Assembly (NCBI GenBank): GCA_032718475.1
Contig: JAUCBJ010002173.1
Span: forward strand, 1-27,109
Reading direction: 5' to 3'
DNA length: 27,109 nucleotides
DNA from: Nemertoderma westbladi
Lineage: Eukaryota; Xenacoelomorpha; Nemertodermatida; Nemertodermatidae
Positions within the stretch are counted from its first letter, which is position 1. Each line of letters begins with the position of its first letter. The notes beneath the pieces are model-generated. The model saw only the letters and a list, made by a program, of their open reading frames with translations, made no database searches and had not been told where the DNA came from. Positions 1 through 10,476 of the stretch are shown here, piece after piece. Position numbers and translations under genes: made by a program.

Positions 1-765
1 GGAAAGGTATGCGTATGCGTATGTACAAAGTGTAGAATTTTATACGGCGGGTGGAATCTGTTTTTACGACGGGTGGGATACCAGTAGCGCCCATAGGACA
101 TAGAATATGCGTTATGCCCGTTATCGTAGACCTGGTACAGGCCAACCACTTTTATTTACTGACTATCTACCTAAATACTGTACCGATGTAAAAGTAGGGA
201 TACCTCACATGCAATAGCTAATCATAGGCTTCTCATGCATGTCAAAACAGACGTTAACACATACAGGAATTACCCCTACCCGGTGCGAGTAGAAACACTA
301 CCATCTCTAGGTATACAGTCGCGACAATCATCTGGAATAGAACCACTACATACTACATAGTATTAAAACATAATGTTAATTTAACATATAATTTTTTTTA
401 TTTTTCAACATTTAATTTTTTACGAAAAAAGACTTGTTTTAATAAAATATATTTCCATCTTCGAATAAAATTAGATACTCCAAGTCATAATCTAGTACTT
501 AATAATATTACAGTTATCCCCTTTCATTTCCTGGCCGAAGCTCTGATTTTAAACGCCTCGCACTCTATAAACTTATGAAGTGCTAGATTATAAGTCTTGA
601 AGTAGTTACTGTACATGTTTATTTAATTTAAAAATACAAAATCAGTAAACAATAATTGAATATTGTAACCTAATTATGAATAACAACATTGCATTGACAA
701 TGAACAATGCCCCATGCTCTGATATTACTTGCAGAAACTGAAAGTAAATTAAAGAATAAAGTCGA
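1..765. other. AT-rich spacer, no gene recognised
   Basis: No ORF of useful length and no recognisable RNA gene is seen. The first 30 bases hold a short imperfect GTATGC repeat. The rest is moderately AT-rich unique-looking sequence, including a very AT-rich stretch around 360-480. It could be intron or intergenic DNA belonging to the minus-strand ORF at 766-1029, since this is the side on which further exons of that ORF would lie. Confidence 0.6.
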
Positions 766-1029
766 TTACAGAAAAATAATATGCCGACTTTCGTAGGATA
801 TTTCTATAGGTTGTTTTTCATCGATGGCTGAAGATGAGCGTCCGAGAGAATATATTCCACCACCACCACTGGAAGGGATGTTAACATAAACATTGGCGAT
901 AGCTTTCATCTGATAAACATCAAACAATTTATTGTTATTCAGAACGGTGAACATAAATATTGTAATGATTAAAATTATAAGAGCGAAAAGAACTTTCCTT
1001 ATAATAAATAGCGGTAGTCTCGACCCCAT
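766..1029 (-). CDS. Possible first exon or small gene: N-terminal-anchored membrane protein
   Basis: This minus-strand ORF encodes 87 residues from an ATG at 1029-1027 to a TAA at 768-766. A short basic N-terminus (R4, R11, K12) is followed by a strongly hydrophobic segment at about residues 8-30 (IIRKVLFALIILIITIFMF), then a polar stretch with a tetraglycine near residues 55-58 (PSSGGGGIYS). That layout is typical of a type II signal anchor, as found in Golgi glycosyltransferases and sulfotransferases, whose first exon often encodes just the anchor and stem. I recognise no family, and no catalytic domain lies in frame downstream. A GT near the stop (CT then GTAATC) could be a weak splice donor. 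It may equally be a chance ORF in AT-rich DNA. Assignment to a Golgi enzyme is inference only. Confidence 0.3.
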   Translation of the reverse strand: MGSRLPLFIIRKVLFALIILIITIFMFTVLNNNKLFDVYQMKAIANVYVNIPSSGGGGIYSLGRSSSAIDEKQPIEISYESRHIIFL

Positions 1030-1379
1030 TGGTTAGTACAGTAGTTTAGTAAATAATTAACTTAATAAGGATATTAATTGATTATTAAGGAAATTGTTTG
1101 AATAATGAATGAATTTCTTATAAAGTTTAGTTGTAATCCATTGCTTTATAACAGAACGACTTACTACTAAGTTTCCCCACATAATGATTATGCTTTGCAG
1201 CCGTTTTATTGCTTTCGCAGACTCTTTACTACTATGCAGTAACAAAGGAGCTGTAAGATTTCTGGCAAATATATCTTTCAATGATTGTCAATCTAGGAAT
1301 GGGAAAAATTTGCGACGAATTGGAAATAAATTTGCATTAGGGCAACGATTTTGAACAATTCTTCGCGATTTTCGCGATC
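1030..1379. other. Spacer without recognised gene
   Basis: No supported gene. A 74-codon minus-strand ORF (1057-1281) has no recognisable domain and is not called. The right end, from about 1350, becomes rich in TCGCGA and TTCGC words that lead into the direct repeat that follows. Confidence 0.5.
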
Positions 1380-1447
1380 TTCGCAAACGTCGCGATTTTT
1401 GCAAAGATTGTGAAAAACGCGAAATTTCGCAAACGTCGCGATTTTTG
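1380..1447. repeat. Direct repeat of 22 bp in TCGCGA-rich DNA
   Basis: The word TTCGCAAACGTCGCGATTTT and its two following bases occur at 1380-1401 and again at 1426-1447, an offset of 46 bp. Between the copies are related words in the opposite sense (GAAAAACGCGAAATTTCGC), so the stretch can also fold on itself. It looks like a short degenerate dispersed or tandem repeat. Nothing shows a function. Confidence 0.6.
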
Positions 1448-1497
1448 TGAAATATCAGAACCATTATATCAGAATATTAATATTATTTAACAATATT

Positions 1498-1511
1498 GGT
1501 ATTCTTAGCCC
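1498..1511 (-). repeat. Inverted orphan copy of the 17-bp array unit
   Basis: On the plus strand this reads GGTATTCTTAGCCC. Its reverse complement, GGGCTAAGAATACC, is found in the array that starts at 1592. It can pair with the first array unit at 1598-1611 with 13 of 14 bases matching, leaving an 86-bp loop. It is the only inverted copy I see in the flank. Confidence 0.65.
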
Positions 1512-1591
1512 ACACAATAATAACGTTTATTGTTTTGGTTCCCCCAATACGCCTCTGTAACGTGCTCCTTTACTAACCTGCTCCTTTACTA

Positions 1592-2477
1592 ACTCGCGGG
1601 TTAAGAATACCCGCGGGCTAAGAATACGCGCGGGCTAAGAATACTCGCGGGCTAAGAATACCCGCGGGTTAACAATACTCGCGGGCTAAGAATACCCACG
1701 GGCTAAGAATACCCGCGGGCTAAGAATACGCGCGGGCTAAGAATACTCGCGGGCTAAGAATACCCGCGGGTTAACAATACTCGCGGGCTAAGAATACTCG
1801 CGGGCTAAGAATACTCGCGGGCTAAGAATACCCACGGGCTAAGAATACCCGCGGGCTAAGAATACGCGCGGGCTAAGAATACTCGCGGGCTAAGAATACC
1901 CGCGGGTTAACAATACTCGCGGGCTAAGAATACTCGCGGGCTAAGAATACCCGCGGGTTAACAATACTCGCGGGCTAAGAATACTCGCGGGCTAAGAATA
2001 CTCGCGGGCTAAGAATACCCGCGGGTTAACAATACTCGCGGGCTAAGAATACTCGCGGGCTAAGAATACTCGCGGGCTAAGAATACCCGCGGGTTAACAA
2101 TACTCGCGGGCTAAGAATACTCGCGGGCTAAGAATACTCGCGGGCTAAGAATACCCACGGGCTAAGAATACCCGCGGGCTAAGAATACGCGCGGGCTAAG
2201 AATACTCGCGGGCTAAGAATACCCGCGGGTTAACAATACTCGCGGGCTAAGAATACTCGCGGGCTAAGAATACTCGCGGGCTAAGAATACCCACGGGCTA
2301 AGAATAACCGCGGGCTAAGAATACTCGCGGGCTAAGAATATTCGCGGGCTAAGAATACTCGCGGGCTAAGAATACTCGCGGGCTACGAATACTCGCGGGC
2401 TACGAATACCCGCGGGCTAAGAATACCCGCGGGCTAAGAATACTCGGCGGGCTAAGAATACTCGAGGGCTGAGAATT
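1592..2477. repeat. Minisatellite array, 17-bp unit, about 52 copies
   Basis: The consensus unit is CTCGCGGGCTAAGAATA. Variants are CCCGCGGGCTAAGAATA, CGCGCGGGCTAAGAATA, CCCACGGGCTAAGAATA and CCCGCGGGTTAACAATA. The variants recur in order: a four-unit (68-bp) block of one TTAACAATA unit plus three CTC units, and an eight-unit (136-bp) block that adds CCA, CCC and CGC units. Units become irregular at the right edge (a CGAAT variant, one 18-bp unit, then CTCGAGGGCTGAGAAT), as expected at an array margin. The CCCGCGGG core is self-complementary and CpG-rich. On the left the array abuts a tandem duplication of GCTCCTTTACTAAC (1564-1577 and 1580-1593). No coding is implied. Confidence 0.95.
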
Positions 2478-2709
2478 CACCCAACCCCTTTAGGACATTG
2501 TTTACGCAATTTGGCCCAGTGCTCTGAATATCACTTTGACGAAAGTTATTGAATCGCGGGTAAACAGCAGGAGTAACAATGACTCTTGTGAGTTGATGCC
2601 CATATGTGGGACACGAAGGCTGTGGAAACATTTAAGAATAATCCCAATGCGATTTATAAATCGTTTTACAGTTATAGTTTCACCTCCCTCCTCACTGGGT
2701 GAGTCTGGA
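2478..2709. other. Spacer right of the 17-bp array
   Basis: No gene is supported; the overlapping 71- to 76-codon ORFs here lie on opposite strands and show no domain. At about 2553-2590 the words CGCGGGTAAAC and GTAACAATGACTC look like a degenerate array unit (CGCGGGTTAACAATACTC) interrupted by a short insertion, so the array may once have reached further right. Confidence 0.4.
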
Positions 2710-2905
2710 TTTTTCAAAAACGTACCTCCGTGTATATTGCATCAGATCCACCGCAGTTATTCTTGAATCTTATATTGATTCGTTGGTACTGTTGGAAAGC
2801 TGGCCATGCAAGGATACCAAATATGTAACACCATCTGCATTTTATCGTAAAATAGCTGAGACATGGGCGTTCTATTTAATAAATATACCATATTCTGGAA
2901 CATTA
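2710..2905 (+). repeat. Dispersed repeat, copy 1
   Basis: This stretch is homologous to 17765-18013. Shared landmarks, in the same order, are a TTTTxAAAAAxGTA word, TATTGCA(T/C)CAG, GTTATTCTT, GAAAGCTGGC, TGCAAGGATNCCAAATATGTAACAC, AAATAGCTGAGA, GAGCGTTC or GGGCGTTC, and finally an ATACACCATAT or ATATACCATAT word followed by ATTCTGGAACATT. The copies are clearly diverged, so this is an old interspersed element. Class is unknown. Both copies lie a short way to the right of a minisatellite. Confidence 0.75.
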
Positions 2906-2952
2906 TATTTTGAATAGCTTTGATTTGATAATATGGTGTATTTATTAAATAG
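2872..2952. repeat. Inverted repeat forming a 22-bp stem
   Basis: The left arm at 2872-2893 (begins CTATTTAATAAATA) pairs with the right arm at 2931-2952 (ends TATTTATTAAATAG), with a single mismatch and a 37-bp loop. It overlaps the end of dispersed repeat copy 1. It may be the terminal or subterminal inverted repeat of a small non-autonomous element. Copy 2 near 17978 keeps only one arm. Confidence 0.75.
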
Positions 2953-3083
2953 AATAAAATAGCCTCGAGCAGGTGCAAAATCATGCAACATTCGATTCGA
3001 AATGTCTATATCTCAGTTATTTCACAACCAAATTCTAATCATATATGGAATCCTTTCACGACCAGCAAATCAATGAAAAATTC
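2953..3083. other. Junction between hairpin and 39-bp array
   Basis: Unique-looking sequence leads into the array without a degenerate-unit ramp; the first unit at 3084 is already canonical except for a CCATCACAC variant. An ATG at 2983 opens the 1675-codon ORF that runs through the array, but these first residues match no domain I know. Confidence 0.5.
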
Positions 3084-6000
3084 ACGGTCCGCAGGCCCTG
3101 CCGTAACCATCACACAACATAGACGGTCCGCTAACCCTGCCGTAACCACCACACAACATAGACAGTCCGCAGGCCCTGCCGTAACCACCACACAACATAG
3201 ACGGTCCGCAGGCCCTGCCGTAACTACCACACAACATAGACGGTCCGCAGGCCCTGCCGTAACCACCACACAACATAGACGGTCCGCAGACCCTGCCGTA
3301 ACCATCACACAACATAGACGGTCCGCTAACCCTGCCGTAACCACCACACAACATAGACAGTCCGCAGGCCCTGCCGTAACCACCACACAACATAGACGGT
3401 CCGCTAGCCCTGCCGTAACCACCACACAACATAGACGGTCCGCTAACCCTGCCGTAACCACCACACAACATAGACGGTCCGCTAACCCTGCCGTAACCAC
3501 CACACAACATAGACAGTCCGCAGGCCCTGCCGTAACCACCACACAACATAGACGGTCCGCTAGCCCTGCCGTAACCACCACACAACATAGACGGTCCGCA
3601 GACCCTGCCGTAACCACCACACAACATAGACGGTCCGCAGGCCCTGTCGTAACCACCACACAACATAGACGGTCCGCTAACCCTGCCGTAACCACCACAC
3701 AACATAGACGGTCCGCTAACCCTGCCGTAACCACCACACAACATAGACGGTCCGCAGGCCCTGTCGTAACCACCACACAACATAGACGGTCCGCTAACCC
3801 TGCCGTAACCACCACACAACATAGACGGTCCGCTAACCCTGCCGTAACCACCACACAACATAGACAGTCCGCAGGCCCTGCCGTAACCACCACACAACAT
3901 AGACGGTCCGCTAGCCCTGCCGTAACCACCACACAACATAGACGGTCCGCAGACCCTGCCGTAACCACCACACAACATAGACGGTCCGCAGGCCCTGTCG
4001 TAACCACCACACAACATAGACGGTCCGCTAACCCTGCCGTAACCACCACACAACATAGACGGTCCGCTAACCCTGCCGTAACCACCACACAACATAGACG
4101 GTCCGCAGGCCCTGTCGTAACCACCACACAACATAGACGGTCCGCTAACCCTGCCGTAACCACCACACAACATAGACAGTCCGCAGGCCCTGCCGTAACC
4201 ACCACAAAACATAGACGGTCCGCTAGCCCTGCCGTAACCACCACACAACATAGACGGTCCGCAGACCCTGCCGTAACCACCACACAACATAGACGGTCCG
4301 CTAACCCTGCCGTAACCACCACACAACATAGACGGTCCGCTAACCCTGTCGTAACCACCACACAACATAGACGGTCCGCAGGCCCTGCTGTAACCACCAC
4401 ACAACATAGACGGTCCGCAGGCCCTGTCGTAACCACCACACAACATAGACGGTCCGCTAACCCTGCCGTAACCACCACACAACATAGACGGTCCGCTAAC
4501 CCTGTCGTAACCACCACACAACATAGACGGTCCGCAGGCCCTGCTGTAACCACCACACAACATAGACGGTCCGCAGGCCCTGCCGTAACCACCACACAAC
4601 ATAGACGGTCCGCAGACCCTGCCGTAACCACCACACAACATAGACGGTCCGCAGGCCCTGCCGTAACCACCACACAACATAGACGGTCCGCAGGCCCTGC
4701 CGTAACCACCACACAACATAGACGGTCCGCAGGCCCTGCCGTAACCACCACACAACATAGACGGTCCGCAGGCTCTGCCGTAACCACCACACAACATAGA
4801 CGGTCCGCTAACCCTGTCGTAACCACCACACAACATAGACGGTCCGCTAACCCTGCCGTAACCACCACACAACATAGACGGTCCGCTAACCCTGTCGTAA
4901 CCACCACACAACATAGACGGTCCGCAGGCCCTGCCGTAACCACCACACAACATAGACGGTCCGCTAACCCTGTCGTAACCACCACACAACATAGACGGTC
5001 CGCTAACCCTGCCGTAACCATCACACAGCATAGACGGTCCGCTAACCCTGCCGTAACCACCACACAACATAGACGGTCCGCAGGCCCTGCCGTAACCACC
5101 ACACAACATAGACGGTCCGCTAACCCTGCCGTAACCACCACACAACATAGACGGTCCGCAGGCCCTGCCGTAACCACCACACAACATAGACGGTCCGCAG
5201 GCCCTGCCGTAACCACCACACAACATAGACGGTCCGCAGACCCTGCCGTAACCACCACACAACATAGACGGTCCGCAGACCCTGCCGTAACCACCACACA
5301 ACATAGACGGTCCGCTAACCCGGCCGTAACCACCACACAACATAGACGGTCCGCAGGCCCTGCCGTAACCACCACACAACATAGACGGTCCGCAGGCCCT
5401 GTCGTAACCACCACACAACATAGACGGTCCGCTAACCCTGTCGTAACCACCACACAACATAGACGGTCCGCAGGCTCTGCCGTAACCACCACACAACATA
5501 GACGGTCCGCAGGCCCTGCCGTAACCACCACACAACATAGACGGTCCGCTAACCCTGCCGTAACCACCACACAACATAGACGGTTCGCTAACCCTGCCGT
5601 AACCACCACACAACATAGACGGTCCGCAGGCCCTGCCGTAACCACCACACAACATAGACGGTCCGCTAACCCTGCCGTAACCACCCCACAACATAGACGG
5701 TCCGCTAACCCTGCCGTAACCACCACACAACATAGACGGTCCGCTAACCCTGCCGTAACCACCACACAACATAGACGGTCCGCAGGCCCTGCCGTAACCA
5801 CCACACAACATAGACGGTCCGCTAACCCTGTCGTAACCACCACACAACATAGACGGTCCGCTAACCCTGCCGTAACCACCACACAACATAGACGGTCCGC
5901 TAACCCTGTCGTAACCACCACACAACATAGACGGTCCGCTAACCCTGCCGTAACCACCACACAACATAGACGGTCCGCTAACCCTGCCGTAACCACCACA

Positions 6001-8210
6001 CAACATAGACGGTCCGCTAACCCTGCCGTAACCACCACACAACATAGACGGTCCGCAGGCCCTGCCGTAACCACCACACAACATAGACGGTCCGCTAACC
6101 CTGCCGTAACCACCACACAACATAGACGGTCCGCTAACCCTGCCGTAACCACCACACAACATAGACGGTCCGCAGGCCCTGCCGTAACCACCACACAACA
6201 TAGACGGTCCGCAGGCCCTGCCGTAACCACCACACAACATAGACGGTCCGCAGGCCCTGCCGTAACCACCACACAACATAGACGGTCCGCTAACCCTGCC
6301 GTAACCACCACACAACATAGACGGTCCGCTAACCCTGCCGTAACCACCACACAACATAGACGGTCCGCAGGCCCTGCCGTAACCACCACACAACATAGAC
6401 GGTCCGCAGGCCCTGCCGTAACCACCACACAACATAGACGGTCCGCAGGCTCTGCCGTAACCACCACACAACATAGACGGTCCGCAGGCCCTGTTGTAAC
6501 CACCATAAAACATAGACGGTCCGCTAACACTGCCGTAACCACCACACAACATAGACGGTCCGCTAACCCTGCCGTAACCACCACACAACATAGACGGTCC
6601 GCAGGCCCTGCCGTAACCACCACACAACATAGACGGTCCGCAGGCTCTGCCGTAACCACCACACAACATAGACGGTCCGCAGGCCCTGTTGTAACCACCA
6701 TAAAACATAGACGGTCCGCTAACCCTGCCGTAACCACCACACAACATAGACGCTCCGCAGGCCCTGCCGTAACCACCACACAACATAGACGGTCCGCTAG
6801 CCCTGCCGTAACCACCACACAACATAGACGGTCCGCTAACCCTGCCGTAACCACCACACAACATAGACGCTCCGCAGGCCCTGCCGTAACCACCACACAA
6901 CATAGACGGTCCGCTAACCCTACCGTAACCACCACACAACATAGACGCTCCGCAGGCCCTGCCGTAACCACCACACAACATAGACGGTCCGCCGGCCCTG
7001 CCGTAACCACCACACAACATAGACGGTCCGCAGGCCCTGCCGTAACCACCACACAACATAGACGGTCCGCAGGCCCTGCCGTAACCACCACACAACATAG
7101 ACGGTCCGCAGGCCCTGCCGTAACCACCACACAACATAGACGGTCCGCTAACCCTACCGTAACCACCACACAACATAGACGCTCCGCAGGCCCTGCCGTA
7201 ACCACCACACAACATAGACGGTCCGCTAACCCTGCCGTAACCACCACACAACATAGACGGTCCGCTAACCCTGCCGTAACCACCACACAACATAGACGCT
7301 CCGCTAGCCCTGCCGTAACCACCACACAACATAGACGGTCCGCAGGCCCTGCCGTAACCACCACACAACATAGACGGTCCGCTAACCCTGTCGTAACCAC
7401 CACACAACATAGACGGTCCGCTAACCCTGCCGTAACCACCACACAACATAGACGGTCCGCAGGCCCTGCCGTAACCACCACACAACATAGACGGTCCGCT
7501 AACCCTGCCGTAACCACCACACAACATAGACGGTCCGCTAACCCTGCCGTAACCACCACACAACATAGACGGTCCGCAGGCCCTGCCGTAACCACCACAC
7601 AACATAGACGCTCCGCAGGCCCTGCCGTAACCACCACACAACATAGACGGTCCGCAGACCCTGCCGTAACCACCACACAACATAGACGGTCCGCAGACCC
7701 TGCCGTAACCACCACACAACATAGACGGTCCGCTAACCCTGCCGTAACCACCACACAACATAGACGGTCCGCTAACCCTGTCGTAACCACCACACAACAT
7801 AGACGGTCCGCAGACCCTGTCGTAACCACCACACAACATAGACGGTCCGCAGGCCCTGCCGTAACCACCACACAACATAGACGGTCCGCAGGCCCTGCCG
7901 TAACCACCACACAACATAGACGGTCCGCAGGCCCTGCCGTAACCACCACACAACATAGACGGTCCGCTAACCCCAATCGTAACCACCACACAACAGAGAC
8001 GGTCCGCTAACCCCAATCGTAACCACCACTCAACAGAGACGGTCCGCTAACCCCAATCGTAACCACCACTCAACATAGACGGTCCGCTAACCCTGCCGTA
8101 ACCACCACACAACATAGACGGTCTGCTAACCCTGCCGTAACCACCACACAACATAGACGGTCCGCAGACCCTGCCGTAACCACCACACAACATAGACGGT
8201 CCGCAGACCC

Positions 8211-8230
8211 TGTCGTAACCAGTCGTAACC
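8211..8230. repeat. Array junction with partial-unit duplication
   Basis: Here CTGTCGTAACC is followed at once by AGTCGTAACCACCAC, so GTCGTAACC is doubled and the unit is about ten bases too long. This is the only such break I noticed in this part of the array. It is a plausible slippage or unequal-exchange junction, and it shifts every reading frame through the array. Confidence 0.6.
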
Positions 8231-9357
8231 ACCACACAACATAGACGGTCCGCTAACCCTGCCGTAACCACCACACAACATAGACGGTCCGCAGACCCTG
8301 CCGTAACCACCACACAACATAGACGGTCCGCAGACCCTGCCGTAACCACCACACAACATAGACGGTCCGCTAACCCTGCCGTAACCACCACACAACATAG
8401 ACGGTCCGCTAACCCTGTCGTAACCACCACACAACATAGACGGTCCGCAGACCCTGTCGTAACCACCACACAACATAGACGGTCCGCTAACCCTGCCGTA
8501 ACCACCACACAACATAGACGGTCCGCAGGCCCTGCCGTAACCACCACACAACATAGACGGTCCGCTAACCCTGCCGTAACCACCACACAACATAGACGGT
8601 CCGCAGGCCCTGCCGTAACCACCACACAACATAGACGGTCCGCTAACCCTGCCGTAACCACCACACAACATAGACGGTCCGTAGGCCCTGCCGTAACCAT
8701 CACACAACATAGACGGTCCGCTAACCCTGCCGTAACCACCACACAACATAGACGGTCCGCAGGCCCTGCCGTAACCACCACACAACATAGACGGTCCGCA
8801 GGCCCTGCCGTAACCACCACACAACATAGACGGTCCGCAGGCCCTGCCGTAACCACCACACAACATAGACGGTCCGCTAACCCCAATCGTAACCACCACA
8901 CAACATAGACGGTCCGCAGACCCTGTCGTAACCACCACACAACATAGACGGTCCGCAGACCCTGCCGTAACCACCACACAACATAGACGGTCCGCAGACC
9001 CTGCCGTAACCACCACACAACATAGACGGTCCGCTAACCCTGCCGTAACCACCACACAACATAGACGGTCCGCTAACCCTGTCGTAACCACCACACAACA
9101 TAGACGGTCCGCAGACCCTGTCGTAACCACCACACAACATAGACGGTCCGCAGGCCCTGCCGTAACCACCACACAACATAGACGGTCCGCAGGCCCTGCC
9201 GTAACCACCACACAACATAGACGGTCCGCTAACCCCAATCGTAACCACCACACAACAGAGACGGTCCGCTAACCCCAATCGTAACCACCACACAACATAG
9301 ACGGTCTGCAGGCCCTGCCGTAACCATCACACAACATAGACGGTCCGCTAGCCCTGC

Positions 9358-9802
9358 CGTAACCACCACACAACATAGACGGTCCTCTAACCCTGTCGTA
9401 ACCACCACACAACATAGACGGTCCGCAGACCCTGCCGTAACCACCACACAACATAGACGGTCCGCTAACCCCAATCGTAACCACCACACAACAGAGACGG
9501 TCCGCTAACCCCAATCGTAACCACCACACAACATAGACGGTCCGCAGGCCCTGCCGTAACCATCACACAACATAGACGGTCCGCTAACCCTGCCGTAACC
9601 ACCACACAACATAGACGGTCCGCTAACCCCAATCGTAACCACCACACAACAGAGACGGTCCGCTAACCCTGCCGTAACCACCACACAACATAGACGGTCC
9701 GCAGACCCTGCCGTAACCACCACACAACAGAGACGGTCCGCTAACCCCAATCGTAACCACCACTCAACAGAGACGGTCCGCTAACCCCAATCGTAACCAC
9801 CA
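9358..9802. repeat. Block duplicated within the array, copy 1
   Basis: This block of mixed 39- and 40-bp units recurs at 10032-10476 at an exact offset of 674 bp. It includes the otherwise rare GGTCCTCTAACC variant (9381 and 10055) and the same run of CCAATCG, CAGAGAC and CCATCACAC variants. The match breaks near 9803, where one copy has ACACAAC and the other ACTCAAC. It shows recent local duplication of a block of about 17 units. Confidence 0.8.
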
Positions 9803-10031
9803 CACAACAGAGACGGTCCGCTAACCCCAATCGTAACCACCACACAACATAGACGGTCCGCTAACCCCAATCGTAACCACCACTCAACAGAGACGGTCCG
9901 CTAACCCCAATCGTAACCACCACTCAACAGAGACGGTCCGCTAACCCCAATCGTAACCACCACTCAACAGAGACAGTCCGCTAACCCCAATCGTAACCAC
10001 CACTCAACAGAGACAGTCCGCTAACCCCAAT

Positions 10032-10476
10032 CGTAACCACCACACAACATAGACGGTCCTCTAACCCTGTCGTAACCACCACACAACATAGACGGTCCGC
10101 AGACCCTGCCGTAACCACCACACAACATAGACGGTCCGCTAACCCCAATCGTAACCACCACACAACAGAGACGGTCCGCTAACCCCAATCGTAACCACCA
10201 CACAACATAGACGGTCCGCAGGCCCTGCCGTAACCATCACACAACATAGACGGTCCGCTAACCCTGCCGTAACCACCACACAACATAGACGGTCCGCTAA
10301 CCCCAATCGTAACCACCACACAACAGAGACGGTCCGCTAACCCTGCCGTAACCACCACACAACATAGACGGTCCGCAGACCCTGCCGTAACCACCACACA
10401 ACAGAGACGGTCCGCTAACCCCAATCGTAACCACCACTCAACAGAGACGGTCCGCTAACCCCAATCGTAACCACCA
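10032..10476. repeat. Block duplicated within the array, copy 2
   Basis: Near-identical to 9358-9802 at an offset of 674 bp, in the same orientation. The rare GGTCCTCTAACC unit at 10055 is the clearest marker. Confidence 0.8.

Noticed and set aside
1057-1281. 74-codon minus-strand ORF just upstream of the signal-anchor ORF
   Set aside because: No motif, and unlike the ORF at 766-1029 it has no anchor-like layout.
2983-8010. 1675-codon plus-strand ORF with thirteen-residue repeats (RRSANPAVTTTQH)
   Set aside because: It arises because the repeat period is a multiple of three and the unit lacks stops. Both strands are open, variants change amino acids freely, and 40-bp units break the frame elsewhere in the same array.
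3039-9253. Several minus-strand ORFs of 323 to 1650 codons (ADRLCCVVVTAG-type or GPSMLCGGYGR-type repeats)
   Set aside because: Same artefact read in other frames; no start context, domain or selection signal supports any of them.
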